NCBI RefSeq assembly: GCF_900104795.1
Contig: NZ_FNTG01000001.1
Coordinates: forward strand, 2,728,001 to 2,792,000
Length of the DNA stretch: 64,000 nt
Source of the DNA: Burkholderia sp. WP9
GTDB lineage: Bacteria; Pseudomonadota; Gammaproteobacteria; Burkholderiales; Burkholderiaceae
Reading direction: 5' to 3'
Shown: in pieces, positions 29,689-40,007 of the stretch
How positions within the stretch are numbered: the first letter of the stretch is position 1
Layout: each line of letters starts with the position of its first letter
Program-made: the position numbers and the translations under genes
The notes under the pieces: generated by a model
Database searches by the model: none
What the model was told of the DNA's origin: nothing
What the model saw: the letters and a program-made list of their open reading frames with translations, nothing else

Positions 29689-30404
29689 CGACTCTTCTCC
29701 ATCGTGGATTTGCACGAAAATCAGATCAAACAATTCGTATTACTAAACATTAACAATATTCGCGAAACGGAAATCAAACAAATGCAACTCACATCGGATA
29801 AATCGCAAAACGCTGACTATTGACCCGATGATCATTGCTATTTGCTGTAAGAAACGACGCGCCTCGCCTGCGATTTGGGCCCTCGCGGCGAGATTGAGCA
29901 GGTGTTCGGTTTTTAAGCCACCGTTGATCGGGCGTTGGTTATGGATGCGCCGACAGCATTCAGCTAGTTGACATCTACGAGCGCATGAGCGCGCCAAGTT
30001 CTGACATCGATCCTGTTGCAAGGATATGCCTGCGCGGACTTCCTTCTGTGTGCGCTATCAGACGCTCAAACTAAATTCGTCTCGGTGCATTGCGAGACGC
30101 GTGAGTCAGGTATCACGACAAAATTCGCACCAGCAGAAAGCGACGCATATTGCGTTCCCATAACGCCGTTGCATAGGGTTACGCGACGAAGAAGTCGAAA
30201 TCGCTACGGCGCACAGTCAGAGCGTCTCGCGAGCGACATCAGTTGGGTCTGTCGCTGCGGGTGCGTCTAGGGTTCCCGCAAAGCCTGTCTGAAACCGCTT
30301 TCGCCGGGGCCAAAGCGTGCCGAGCTATTCCACGCTCTCCTTGCGCGCAAAAGCTCGAAAGGGAAATCCGCCCCCCTCAAGCGGCACCTCCAGCTCCCTT
30401 CACT
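29689..30404. other. 716-base intergenic region, partly AT-rich
   Basis: No gene recognised. About 29700-29820 is clearly richer in A+T than its surroundings and could hold a promoter for the DUF1972 glycosyltransferase. The rest may be decayed coding sequence. Confidence 0.35.
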
Positions 30405-31613
30405 CTACGTGCCACGAAGCGAGTCATACACGTCTCGAATTCGCCGATAATGTATTTCGGAGGAGAACTCATGCTCCGCTTTGCGTCGCGCTGCCCGGCC
30501 CATTTCATGGTCGCCGCGCCGCTCCCAGAGTCCCCGTACTGCCGCGCAAAGCGAATCCACATCTCCCGGATCGATAAGGTAGCCATCTTCGCCCTGCGAG
30601 ATTAATTCCGGTACGCCGCCAATACGTGTACCAATGACTGGCCGCCCCAAAGCAAAGCTTTCGAGAATGGCCATCGGACAGTTTTCGTACCATTCCGACG
30701 GCAGGATCGATGCAACGGACTGCCCGACCAACGAATATAGTTCTGAGCCGTTCTTGAATCCGGCAAAGTGGATGTTGGGGCTTGTGGCAGCCAGTGCCTG
30801 AACCTCGGGAAGCAAACCTCCCTCCCCGATCACCATTAGTGGGATATCTGGCAGTTGCATGAATGCCTTGACTAGCGTCCCTATCCCTTTTGAATGCTCA
30901 ATCCGCCCAAAGTAAACAAAGTAACGCCCGGTTTCCGTTTGGGGCGTGAACTGCTCAACGTCAATGAAGTTAGGTACGACGGAGATTCTGCTCGGATCAA
31001 TTCCGTTCACACCCATCCGCGCAGCGCTGAATTGACTTACCGCGATAAACCTGTCAATCGTATCGACGCTGCCTAACCATCGGGAGACGTACGACTCCGA
31101 CATCGATATCGCACTTCGCAGATACGAACCCCGATTGCATTTATACACCATCGCTCGCCAATATTCTTTCCCGCGGCACTCCTCGCAGGCCTTCCCGCCA
31201 CGGCTGCAACTGTATACTGGGCATATCAGCTTGTAGTCATGCGCGGTCTGAACTATCGGGATGCCCGCGTCCTTTAGTACCGGCAAAATTGACGAAGTCA
31301 GCTTGCCGTAGTAAATGTGGAGGTGGGCAATATCGAACCGGTTACCGGAAACGAGCTTCCGGAGATTGTTTTTTGCAGCCGGCGAATAATGATACTTCAG
31401 GACGTCCAGTACCGACGGCGACTCGAAATCTGCCCCCGGCGGAAAGTACGTTGACCACTCCGATGGCTGGTCCTTTTCGCTCCTTGCACAAAATGGGACC
31501 ACAAGATTCCCCTGTCGTGAAAGAAGATCGCCAAGCGACAGAAAATACCGATCCGACCCACCTCTAACAAAGTGATTCTGCGACACGTTCAAGACACTCA
31601 ATTGCGTGTTCAT
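30405..31613 (-). CDS. GT4 glycosyltransferase
   Basis: 402-residue GT-B enzyme. It has FVRGGSDRYFLSLGDLL near the N-terminus, QTAHDYKLICPVY, FVYFGRIEHSKGIGTLV and the donor-binding EX7E region in ENCPMAILESFALGRPVIG. A cysteine-rich insert (CSRGGKACEEC) follows the AHD motif, as in many GT4 enzymes of this type. AGGGA precedes the ATG. It likely works on the lipid-linked repeat unit in the cytoplasm; donor unknown. Confidence 0.88.
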   Translation of the reverse strand: MNTQLSVLNVSQNHFVRGGSDRYFLSLGDLLSRQGNLVVPFCARSEKDQPSEWSTYFPPGADFESPSVLDVLKYHYSPAAKNNLRKLVSGNRFDIAHLHIYYGKLTSSILPVLKDAGIPIVQTAHDYKLICPVYSCSRGGKACEECRGKEYWRAMVYKCNRGSYLRSAISMSESYVSRWLGSVDTIDRFIAVSQFSAARMGVNGIDPSRISVVPNFIDVEQFTPQTETGRYFVYFGRIEHSKGIGTLVKAFMQLPDIPLMVIGEGGLLPEVQALAATSPNIHFAGFKNGSELYSLVGQSVASILPSEWYENCPMAILESFALGRPVIGTRIGGVPELISQGEDGYLIDPGDVDSLCAAVRGLWERRGDHEMGRAARRKAEHEFSSEIHYRRIRDVYDSLRGT

Positions 31614-31670
31614 TATTCCCTCAACGCTTCATCTGCGTCGGCAACTTTCGGTGCCACGCATGTCATCGGA

Positions 31671-32900
31671 CTAGTTAACTCGGGAGCGCCGTGCGCTGCT
31701 GGATATGGCGCCTGCTGTGAAATAGAAAAACGACATCACCAGAAAATTGTTGACCAGATTGTCCGAGAAGAAATAAATAAAAAGAAAGATCGCGGGGATT
31801 GATATAAAATGCGCGCCAATCCTTCTCAAAATCATAAGATTCAGTAAAACGAAGCAAATTAACAATCCAGGACCGAGCTCAAAAAAGAATCTGAGATAGT
31901 CGTTGTGTGGCACAAGCTTCTGCTCTGTGAGTTCCACGCTGCTCCCAACACCAAAACCGAAAATCTGATTGACCAGTGGGCCATCCATGTATAGGCCTAT
32001 TAGATTGACCCAGTGCTTCAGCCGGAAGATCAGCGAGATGTCGCTCGTTCCAGCGGCAGTGTAGATCTGCCCGTAGTCCAGTCTGCTAAGGCCCCAGACT
32101 CCGTTTGACTCCGCTAGCACACTATTGAGCGAGCGCCATGCATTGCTCGCCCGCGCCAGTATCTCGAGGTCATCGTCAAATTTGACATAGAACCCTGCGA
32201 CTGCGGCTCCGATGATCAGGTTACGCAGTATGTTGAAACCGGGATAGACGAGATAGAGTGCCATCGCGATGGCCATCAATGCGCCTAACGTCTTGAACGC
32301 GAGTACGCACGCGGCGAGATAACCAACGATGAGCCAGCGCTTGACGCCCGCAAGCATCAATGTCCATGAACTGATGACAGTAAACGCGACCGCGTTGTTC
32401 CGGTTCGCGAAGAAGGAGAGCGTTTGTTCGTTGAGTTCGCTGTTCGGCGCCGCGCCCCCGCGATACAAATCGAAGAGTGCACTGAGTACAGGCACCGCAA
32501 CAAATAGCGCAACTAGCGAGAAGCTAGGGGTGTTTTCGAAGTATTCTTCGTCGGTTGTTTGCCCCGCAAAGTAGAACATGAAAATGGACAGTATCTTGAT
32601 GGTCTCGCCGATTTGCGCCTCACCGACGTTGACAATCAGATTGGCCACTGCGAAAAAAAGGACGAAGCACATCAGGACACAAGAGGCACGATCGAGCCGG
32701 CTGGTTTGCGCGAGCAACACCACGCCGACCCGCAATACCACTGCAAATGCGAACCCGTTGGCGACCAGCTTCAGGGCGTCAGCCTGACCCGTGAAGGCCC
32801 AAAGCAGGAGAATCGCTACGTAGCTGAATTCCCAAAGCAAAAGCGATTGGTAGGAGAAGCCGCTCCGCGCGTACTCCCCACTGACGGATCTCACATTCAT
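31671..32900 (-). CDS. O-antigen/exopolysaccharide polymerase-like membrane protein (Wzy-type)
   Basis: 409-residue integral membrane protein with about ten hydrophobic segments and a large polar loop containing VPHNDYLRFFFELG, a motif of Wzy/WaaL polymerases and ligases. The start at 32900 has GGAGATGGA upstream; longer frames are not conserved in character. It would polymerise flipped repeat units in the periplasm, working with the Wzx and Wzc homologues encoded nearby. Confidence 0.8.
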   Translation of the reverse strand: MNVRSVSGEYARSGFSYQSLLLWEFSYVAILLLWAFTGQADALKLVANGFAFAVVLRVGVVLLAQTSRLDRASCVLMCFVLFFAVANLIVNVGEAQIGETIKILSIFMFYFAGQTTDEEYFENTPSFSLVALFVAVPVLSALFDLYRGGAAPNSELNEQTLSFFANRNNAVAFTVISSWTLMLAGVKRWLIVGYLAACVLAFKTLGALMAIAMALYLVYPGFNILRNLIIGAAVAGFYVKFDDDLEILARASNAWRSLNSVLAESNGVWGLSRLDYGQIYTAAGTSDISLIFRLKHWVNLIGLYMDGPLVNQIFGFGVGSSVELTEQKLVPHNDYLRFFFELGPGLLICFVLLNLMILRRIGAHFISIPAIFLFIYFFSDNLVNNFLVMSFFYFTAGAISSSARRSRVN

Positions 32901-33112
32901 TCCATCTCCGAAGAAATATGACGCAGGCCAGATAGCGCGGGGACGCGGCGCCCCTCTGGCGTAAGCTTTACTCTGACACTTGTGCGGTCCAACCGACACC
33001 GCCGGAAGACGAATCCAGGCCCGGACGGTTGGAATGTGGACGTCGCCCGATTCGCCTAGACCGTTGGATTACCTGCGAGCGGTAAATCGCGGCTGACCCA
33101 TCGCAGAGCCGT

Positions 33113-35356
33113 TCACTCCGCACTGGAATCGTAGTGATGCGCAACCTTGGCATATGTGCCGTACCGCCTCGCCATTGCGTAGTTGCTACTGCGCACCTTC
33201 ACCCTGTTAAGCACGATCCCGCTGATGCGAGCGCCGGCCTGGCCAAGACGCTTAATCGTTGCATCGATTTCACCGACGAGCGTGTCCGCAAAGCGCACAA
33301 CCAGGAAAACCGACCCGGCGACTGGAGCCATCATGCCTGCGTCGGACACAGCCAGTACCGCCGGTGTGTCGATCAGGACAATGTCATAAGCCCGCGACGC
33401 ATCCCGAACGCACTCGCTGAAGCGTCCCGTCGTCAGTAGATCCGCAGCGGCTGCCGGGTAGCTTCCTGTCTGAAGAAGATCGAGGTTGGGCGTTCCTCCC
33501 GGTGTGACGACTTCGTCGAACCGCCTGTGACCCGACAGCACCTCGCTGAGCCCTTCACTCTTTGGAACGCGGAGATACCGGTAGAGTTGCCCCTTTCTCA
33601 GATCGCCATCGATCAACAGCACCCGTTTGCCCCCCGCGGCGAGCACCGTCGCGAGGTTAGTTGCGAGAAACGACTTCCCTATCTCGGGTAGCGGGCCCGC
33701 GAGCATGATCACGTTGTTCGGCGCGCCGAGCAACAACAACTGGATGGCGGATCGCAACATGCGCAGACTTTCAATGGCGGGATCGCGCGGATAGCTTGCC
33801 GCGAGAGGCAGCTGCTGCGGCAAATCCCGGTCAGCCCTGCGCATGATCTCTTCCTGCCTGTCGCTCACCGGAATCGTCGCATAGACATTTAATCCGCTTG
33901 CAGATTCAATTTCATCGGTATCTGTCACGCCCCGGCGCAACCGATCCCACACTATGGCCCCCCCCCCTCCAACCACGGCGCCCAGCAAGAGCGAGCCGAG
34001 CATAATCAGCCACTTCACTGGCCTGACGGGACGGGCAGGGACTTCTGCGGGATCAATGATTTCCGCCGAACCCGCCTTATCGGCGCTCACAACCTGCATC
34101 TCTTCCGCATACTTGCGCATCGCAACATACACGTCGGTGTTGACGCGAACATTGCGCATCAATTGCAGCGCACCCTGCTCGGTCTGAGGCATGGCGCGCA
34201 CGCGGACATTCAGCGCATCGATTGCGCGCTGGGTTGCGTCAATCTGCTGGTCCGCCGCCACGACGTTCGCGTTCCCCCTAGCGAACGTTGCGGATAGCGC
34301 CTGACGCTTGCGCTTAAGTTCGAGCAGCGCGGCATTGTTATCCGCGATTTGTTTCAGTAACAGTCGCCCCTCTTCACTGAGATCGAGCATCCCATTCGCA
34401 TCGCGAAAATTGTTGTACGCGGTTTCCGAATTCGTGACCTGCCTCTCCATCTCCGGTAACGTTTCGCTAATGTGGGCGAGCGCATCATGCGCCAGTCTGG
34501 CCTTGCGCTCGTTGCTCCAGTTCACATAAAGATCGGAGATCTCTTTGACCGTTCGGGCCAGAACTATTGGGTCGGTGCCCTGCATGGACAGCTTAACCAC
34601 GTGCGTCTTCGTGCCCGCCTCGGCAAGTTTGAGCTTCTTTTGCAGTTCCTCTACCAGCACGGGTTCAGAGTTTCGGGTGACGATAAACTCACCTCCCGGC
34701 CTGCTGTGTATGGACTCAATGCGTACGGTAAGTGGCCCCGCTTTCGTGCCGAATCGCTCCGTCACGCCAATGCGTCCAACGACACTGAACTCCAGTCCGG
34801 GACCAACCAGGTCGTAGCGGTCATCGGCAAGCGCACGAACGGTGAATTTCTTATCTTCAAATTTTTGGGGAACATCAAAAGCACCCACCTTGATATTCTC
34901 ACCGCCCCAGACGTAGCCTCCAAGCCCTAATAGTCCTGGATCAGAAAGGCCATCGGTGTAGTGGGCGATCGCCAGCCCGATCAGTGGGAAACGGTGCGGC
35001 GCCGCGTTTATATAGAGCTTATCGTTGGCCACCGCCTGCGCAACGATGTGCCTCGACCCGATAACCTGAATCGCGGCTTCGGCCGATGCGTTGTCGTTGA
35101 AAGTGGGCGCAACGTAGTAACTCAGCGTATCTGCTGACGCCGGCGGCTGCTTGTCGGCATCAGCGACCTTGATCAACGCATTTGCCTCATAGACTGGAGG
35201 CGCAAGAAACGCGTATGCGCAGCCAATCAGAAAAACACCGATAGTTGCGGCTGCAATCAACCTTTTGTGATCGAGCACGGAATCGATAGCAGAGAGAAAG
35301 TCGATTGCGTCGGTCGACGGACGTTGCTGGACATGCTTCTGGACTTTCGTTTTCAT
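33113..35356 (-). CDS. wzc: Wzc-type polysaccharide co-polymerase / tyrosine autokinase
   Basis: 747-residue fused protein. An N-terminal membrane segment (LIAAATIGVFLIGCAYAFL) begins the Wzz domain, followed by a long coiled-coil periplasmic region, the proline-rich PVRPVKWL motif and a second membrane segment. The cytoplasmic BY-kinase has Walker A GPLPEIGKS, Walker A' LLIDGDLRKG and Walker B IVLIDTPA, and a C-terminal cluster of four tyrosines (NYAMARRYGTYAKVAHHYD). It controls chain length and export of the exopolysaccharide. The partner outer-membrane channel Wza and a Wzb phosphatase are absent from the window. Confidence 0.93.
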   Translation of the reverse strand: MKTKVQKHVQQRPSTDAIDFLSAIDSVLDHKRLIAAATIGVFLIGCAYAFLAPPVYEANALIKVADADKQPPASADTLSYYVAPTFNDNASAEAAIQVIGSRHIVAQAVANDKLYINAAPHRFPLIGLAIAHYTDGLSDPGLLGLGGYVWGGENIKVGAFDVPQKFEDKKFTVRALADDRYDLVGPGLEFSVVGRIGVTERFGTKAGPLTVRIESIHSRPGGEFIVTRNSEPVLVEELQKKLKLAEAGTKTHVVKLSMQGTDPIVLARTVKEISDLYVNWSNERKARLAHDALAHISETLPEMERQVTNSETAYNNFRDANGMLDLSEEGRLLLKQIADNNAALLELKRKRQALSATFARGNANVVAADQQIDATQRAIDALNVRVRAMPQTEQGALQLMRNVRVNTDVYVAMRKYAEEMQVVSADKAGSAEIIDPAEVPARPVRPVKWLIMLGSLLLGAVVGGGGAIVWDRLRRGVTDTDEIESASGLNVYATIPVSDRQEEIMRRADRDLPQQLPLAASYPRDPAIESLRMLRSAIQLLLLGAPNNVIMLAGPLPEIGKSFLATNLATVLAAGGKRVLLIDGDLRKGQLYRYLRVPKSEGLSEVLSGHRRFDEVVTPGGTPNLDLLQTGSYPAAAADLLTTGRFSECVRDASRAYDIVLIDTPAVLAVSDAGMMAPVAGSVFLVVRFADTLVGEIDATIKRLGQAGARISGIVLNRVKVRSSNYAMARRYGTYAKVAHHYDSSAE

Positions 35357-35567
35357 CCGAACCTCATCAGAACACAACCCATAGCGCACCCAGGCGCCCT
35401 GGTTCAATCCGTCGATTACCCGACCACTAGCTCGCCGCGACGATTTCGCAGCGCAGCCCGAACCCGCCCACAAGTCCGACTATTGCATTGCCAGTAACAC
35501 TCTAGCTGCGTACGCGCCGAGGAACTGCGCGAAGGTGCACATTTGCCGACCACCGCTTCAACCGCGA

Positions 35568-36449
35568 TCAAAATTGCGGAAAACGTCCGTCCCATCGCTT
35601 GCTGCGAAACCCGTACTTGAGCAAGCGCGGAATACCCGTCAATTGAACCGCGAACATGGCGATCGACGCCTCATCGCCGATAATCATCGCCCGCAGACGA
35701 AACGGGTCGGTCAGTTGATCGTTCCAGCCGATGTCGCACGTGCGCGCAGTTTTGTACCCAGCCGCTTTTACCAATTCAATCTCTCTCGGGCCATAGTTGC
35801 CGTTAGGAAAAGCAAAGTGCTCGCAGCGGCGTTTCACGAGCGCCTCCACCTCGTGCTTCGAGCGGGCAATCTCCTCGGCACATTCGGTGTCATCACACTG
35901 CGTGAGAATCGGGTGAAATCGCGTGTGCGACTGAAAGTCCACGAAGGGCCGCATTTGCTCGATCTGCCCGACTGTTAGCCCGGTCGCCCGATCGTCGCCG
36001 TCCTGGCGAAAACCCGCATCCTCTAGTTCCGCGACGCGTGCATCGTTCGACTGTCGCTTCAGGCGCTCGAGGCCCGCGCGTTCAGCGCCCGGATGCATCC
36101 ACCAGTGCATGCGGGGCCGGCCAACAATACGGCTGCATAAAAAAATTGTGGGACGCACCTTATGTCTAATGAAAATCGGCAACAATTTGGCATTGCCCTC
36201 ATGCCCGTCGTCGAGCGTGATCGCCGCTCGCGGACGGCCCTTTCCCGGTCGGCTAAAATCTTCAAGCGGTACGAGGTCGCAAAACTTGCTGAGGTACGTG
36301 AGGTGCCGATCCAAGGTCGCCGGATCGGGATCGTGATAGAGCAGTATCGCGACACGGTCACGCCATAGCAGCATGCGCGCCGCACGTGCAAGGCCTATCC
36401 AGATCACGAGGTGGACAAGGGCTTCCTTTAGAACCGCCTTCTTTCCCAT
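35568..36449 (-). CDS. Polysaccharide deacetylase (NodB homology)
   Basis: 293-residue CE4-like protein. Motif 1 is TLDDGHEGN (the usual TFDDG aspartates present) and motif 2 is SHTRFHP, with the metal-binding histidines. An N-terminal hydrophobic stretch suggests membrane anchoring. The ATG at 36449 has AAAGGG at good spacing; another ATG lies two codons upstream. It is the first gene of the minus arm and probably removes N-acetyl groups from sugars or acts as an accessory in the Wzy pathway. Confidence 0.85.
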   Translation of the reverse strand: MGKKAVLKEALVHLVIWIGLARAARMLLWRDRVAILLYHDPDPATLDRHLTYLSKFCDLVPLEDFSRPGKGRPRAAITLDDGHEGNAKLLPIFIRHKVRPTIFLCSRIVGRPRMHWWMHPGAERAGLERLKRQSNDARVAELEDAGFRQDGDDRATGLTVGQIEQMRPFVDFQSHTRFHPILTQCDDTECAEEIARSKHEVEALVKRRCEHFAFPNGNYGPREIELVKAAGYKTARTCDIGWNDQLTDPFRLRAMIIGDEASIAMFAVQLTGIPRLLKYGFRSKRWDGRFPQF

Positions 36450-36820
36450 CGTCATTGCCCTTTCTGATGACAGATAACCTGATACGCACGGGCATGCCCA
36501 AGCGACGCGGCGCGCCCTTGCGGTCGGCAGAATTGATGGCCGTATTTTTCGAGGAACCCGCTGCACCCATCCCAGTCACATTTCGACGTTATCGCGGAAC
36601 AGCTTCCCGATGTGCCTCGCGCGCCGGACGGCGATGATGATGACGCTGAAGCCTTTTATCGAAGTCATCCTCCCGAGCACGTATGTGCATTTCGGCAGGT
36701 ATGCCGAGTGTCGCGCGGATTAATATGACAAGTCCGGATAGTGCGTCTTCCTGCCGGATCGGTTACCCCTGCACTCGTTACACACAGAAGTTAGGAGTCG
36801 ATTCTAGCAGCGGGCATCAT

Positions 36821-36964
36821 CTCTCTCAGTGCGCTGACGCACAGTGCCAAGGGAAGCAGACAGGCAATAGAGATTGGTCGACGTACGTTGCAGACTGTAT
36901 AACGTGTCGATGTAGTCGCTACCCATCGCTTCATCCGGCACTGTGCGCGAGCGCACTGAAAGAG
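36821..36964. repeat. Inverted repeat with self-palindromic 28-bp arms
   Basis: Arms at 36821-36848 and 36937-36964 pair at 25 of 28 positions. Each arm also folds on itself: GTGCG/CGCAC in the left arm and GTGCGC/GCGCAC in the right. The layout resembles a REP doublet (BIME) or a small palindromic element. Confidence 0.65.
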
Positions 36965-37235
36965 GTTGTGTCCACCACTACACTCATTTAAAAATTGACT
37001 GCACAACCCACTCTAATACAAGCGATTAGACGCAAAGATTCGCACCCGTCCCCGTCAAATCCATTTACGCGGCACTTTACGTTTCTGCCCAAAGCACCAG
37101 GTCTGATCTGACAATCCACCGAGGCTTGAACAGCAAGGTGCTGATATCGAAATGGGTTGCAGGAACCTAGCAACTCGAAGGTTGAATCCTGCCAATTCCA
37201 ACGAGGCGGGGATGGGTCCGAGAGACGCTGTAATG

Positions 37236-37379
37236 ACGACCTCTTTCCGGCATCCCCAGCGCGAGCAGATCAACATGAAGCATCCCTTAGCGGGTCTGGC
37301 AGAGTTGATCAAACAACACTACTTCCCGCGCAGAGACTTCGGATTGCCAGACATTCGTTTTATGTCATACGAATATTGA
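37236..37379 (+). pseudogene. Probable IS5-family transposase N-terminal relic
   Basis: The frame reads FRHPQREQINMKHPLAGLAE, resembling the start of IS5-type transposases (RQINMRHPLVxLAELI), then loses similarity and stops. Short and degenerate, so the call is tentative. Confidence 0.4.
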
Positions 37380-37469
37380 CGATTTGAACGGGAGTCGGGC
37401 GAACTCGCGTCTGGCAATTTCGGATTTGTGTGCACAATGGTCCAATGAAATCGGTGGAGCGGAAACACA

Positions 37470-38393
37470 ATGCTCAAAGATCGGGTAACCGTAATACTAT
37501 CTACTTACAACGGCGAAAAATATCTTGCCGAACAACTAGACAGCATCCTGTCGCAGGATGACGTGAACATTACGCTGCTGGTCAGGGACGACGGGTCACG
37601 CGACTCGACCATGTCTATCGTACGCGACTTTGCTTCGCGCCACGAAAACGTCCATTGGATCGCCGGCGATAACCGGGGCGTAGCCGGAAGCTTCCTGACC
37701 GCGCTAAAGCAGGCGGATAGTTCAGGCGATTACTTCGCGTTTTCCGATCAAGACGACTTCTGGGAGCCATGCAAGCTTGCCAATGCAGTGGAAGCGTTAC
37801 GTGCCGAAGGAGACAGCCATCTACCGTTGCTCTATTGCTCAAAGCTGGAGGTAGTAGATGAAGGTCTGCGCCATATTGGGTTTACGAAGAGACTGTTCAG
37901 GGACATCAGCTTCAAGAACGCATTGTTTCAAAACATCGTGTATGGATGCACCGGCGTCATGAACCGGTCGGCCCGAGATCTGGTGATCTCGACCGAGTCG
38001 GTGCGCGAAATCCTGATGCACGACTGGTGGTGTTATCTCGCGGTATCGGCGTTCGGTCGCGTGATTTTCGACGACCGCTCTGCAATTAAATACCGGCAGC
38101 ACGGAAACAATCAGGTAGGCGCGTGGACCAACATTCTTGGGCGAATCAGGATGCGCTATGAGCGCACTTTCAGGGGTTTAAACGGTAGATTTCCGTCTGA
38201 GCAGAACAGACTTTTCCTTGCGCTATACGGCCAATACCTGTCAGGCGACAAGCGCCGCCTCATGGAACTCACGCTCCGCGCGAAGCGCAGTCTGCGTCCG
38301 CGAATCGCGCTCGCGTTGTCGAGCGAAATTGTGATGCAGAACCGACTGGACAATGTTCTCACCCGTGTTGGGATCCTGTTGAACCGGTTCTGA
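37470..38393 (+). CDS. GT2 glycosyltransferase, RgpB/rhamnosyltransferase-like
   Basis: 307-residue GT-A enzyme with VTVILSTYNGEKYLAEQLDS, LVRDDGSRDST and the DxD-like FSDQDDFWEPCKL at about residues 90-102. MHDWWCYLAVSAFG and IKYRQHGNNQVG in the second half are typical of the RgpB/alpha-rhamnosyltransferase group. It opens the plus-strand arm and is followed by the flippase gene 4 bases after its stop, indicating co-transcription. A GGAG precedes the start. Confidence 0.87.
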   Translation: MLKDRVTVILSTYNGEKYLAEQLDSILSQDDVNITLLVRDDGSRDSTMSIVRDFASRHENVHWIAGDNRGVAGSFLTALKQADSSGDYFAFSDQDDFWEPCKLANAVEALRAEGDSHLPLLYCSKLEVVDEGLRHIGFTKRLFRDISFKNALFQNIVYGCTGVMNRSARDLVISTESVREILMHDWWCYLAVSAFGRVIFDDRSAIKYRQHGNNQVGAWTNILGRIRMRYERTFRGLNGRFPSEQNRLFLALYGQYLSGDKRRLMELTLRAKRSLRPRIALALSSEIVMQNRLDNVLTRVGILLNRF

Positions 38394-38397
38394 ATGC

Positions 38398-39969
38398 ATG
38401 TCGTCACCACCGGATCTGAACTTCTGGGATATCCGAATGTCCTCACCTCACTCGCTGGTCAAGAATCTGATTTACAACATTAGCGGCCCCCTTCTTCCCT
38501 TCGTGGTCGGAGCTGTCTGCATTCCGCTCGTGATCAGCCGGATAGGCACCGAACGGTTCGGTTTGTTAACAATCGCATGGACCGTAATCGGCTATCTAAC
38601 GATTTTCGACTTCGGCCTGGGGAGATCCCTCACGCTGCATGTTTCGCGTAGCTTGGGAAGCGGTCGACCTCACGAGGTCAAGCCCATAGTCCGCAGTGCA
38701 TTAATCATGATGTTTCTGATAAGTCTGATCGGACCTGTCATGGTGCTTTTCTTCAACGATGCATTCATTGCCTGGTTGAAGGTCAAGCCTGCCTATCTGA
38801 ATGAGACACGCGGCTCGTTCCTCATGCTGGGTTTCGCCATTCCACTCGTTGTGTTGACGAGTGGCTTGCGTGGCGTCCTCGAGGCATTTCAACGCTTTGA
38901 CGTGACCAACGGCGTTCGCGTCCTGCAAGGCATCTGGACCTTCGTCGGGCCTGTATGTGTTTTGCCATTCTCAGTGCGACTGGACGCGATGGTGGCTGTG
39001 CTGCTTGTCGGACGCGCAGCGTCGACGCTGGCTTATGCCGTGGCGGTGTACAGGGAGTTGCCGTCGTCGAACTCGACGCACACAACTGCGGTCAACCTGA
39101 AGGACCTGCTCTCCTACGGCGGCTGGACGGCATTGTCTAACATGCTGTCCCCTGTCATGGAGTACATGGACAGGTTTTTTATCAGTTCGGTCCTCGGCGC
39201 CGCGGTTGTCGCGTTCTACACGACGCCCTACGAGCTGGTGTTCCGGCTGAACTTCATTTCCGAAGGTATTCTGGGCGTTCTGTTCCCGTTGATGTCGAAG
39301 CGGCTTGCGCTCAGCGCAGACGGAATGGCGGGAGAGGAGATGATGAGCCTCGGCACGAAACTGATGACCGCTTGCGTATTTCCGTTCGTGCTGGTCATCG
39401 TCATCGTCGCACATCCGCTTTTACGTCTCTGGCTGGGACCGGTTTTCGAGCAGAAAAGCGCGTTCGTACTCCAAGTGCTTGCTCTCGGATTGCTGGTCAA
39501 TAGTCTCGCGAAAGTACCGTCGAACCTAATTCAGGCGAATGGACGCTCGGATATTACCGCCATACTGCACCTCATTGAACTGCCCGTCTATATCCTCTGC
39601 CTGCAATGGATGCTGTCACGGTATGGCATCGAAGGCGCGGCGGTAATCTGGAGTCTACGGATGTTGCTAGACCTCGTTTTGCTGCTGTGGGTGAGCGGTT
39701 TCGTGGCCAGCGTGCCCATCGGGGCGATATGGCGGCTAGCACTGGTTTGCACCTTGCAAACACTGGCCGTGGGCGGAGCGATCTTAGTTGACGGCATAGG
39801 CTGGCGAGTGGTCTACGGCGCGATATGTCTCGCGGTGCTGTCGCTCGCATTCTATCGATATGCACTTCTTGAGACGGAGCGCGCCCTATTGCGACAGATG
39901 GCCAGGCGCGCGCTAGGCATGATTGCGCGACGGATCCACAATAAGCGCATCGACAAGACTGAAGCCTGA
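38398..39969 (+). CDS. wzx: Wzx-type polysaccharide flippase
   Basis: 523-residue membrane protein of the MOP superfamily with 12 or more hydrophobic segments and N-terminal VKNLIYNISGPLLPFVVGAV followed by IGTERFGLLTIAW. It would move undecaprenyl-linked repeat units to the periplasmic face for the Wzy-like polymerase. An in-frame ATG at 38437 is an alternative start. Its hydrophobic profile and position between a GT2 and the exported proteins support the call. Confidence 0.88.
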   Translation: MSSPPDLNFWDIRMSSPHSLVKNLIYNISGPLLPFVVGAVCIPLVISRIGTERFGLLTIAWTVIGYLTIFDFGLGRSLTLHVSRSLGSGRPHEVKPIVRSALIMMFLISLIGPVMVLFFNDAFIAWLKVKPAYLNETRGSFLMLGFAIPLVVLTSGLRGVLEAFQRFDVTNGVRVLQGIWTFVGPVCVLPFSVRLDAMVAVLLVGRAASTLAYAVAVYRELPSSNSTHTTAVNLKDLLSYGGWTALSNMLSPVMEYMDRFFISSVLGAAVVAFYTTPYELVFRLNFISEGILGVLFPLMSKRLALSADGMAGEEMMSLGTKLMTACVFPFVLVIVIVAHPLLRLWLGPVFEQKSAFVLQVLALGLLVNSLAKVPSNLIQANGRSDITAILHLIELPVYILCLQWMLSRYGIEGAAVIWSLRMLLDLVLLLWVSGFVASVPIGAIWRLALVCTLQTLAVGGAILVDGIGWRVVYGAICLAVLSLAFYRYALLETERALLRQMARRALGMIARRIHNKRIDKTEA

Positions 39970-40007
39970 GACAAACTTTTCGTGTTGTGTTGATGACCGA
40001 GATTCAC

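Larger units (their letters stand above)
36450..37469. promoter_or_regulatory. Divergent intergenic region of the exopolysaccharide locus
   Basis: About 1 kb separates two oppositely transcribed arms, so it should carry both promoters. It also holds a nested palindromic repeat (36821-36964) and a probable IS5-family relic on the plus strand (about 37236-37379). No RNA gene or complete ORF was recognised, and no promoter hexamers stood out. Confidence 0.5.

Noticed and set aside
36683..36991. ORFs on both strands over the nested palindrome
   Set aside because: They arise from the inverted repeat itself (similar peptides on both strands) and have no protein character.
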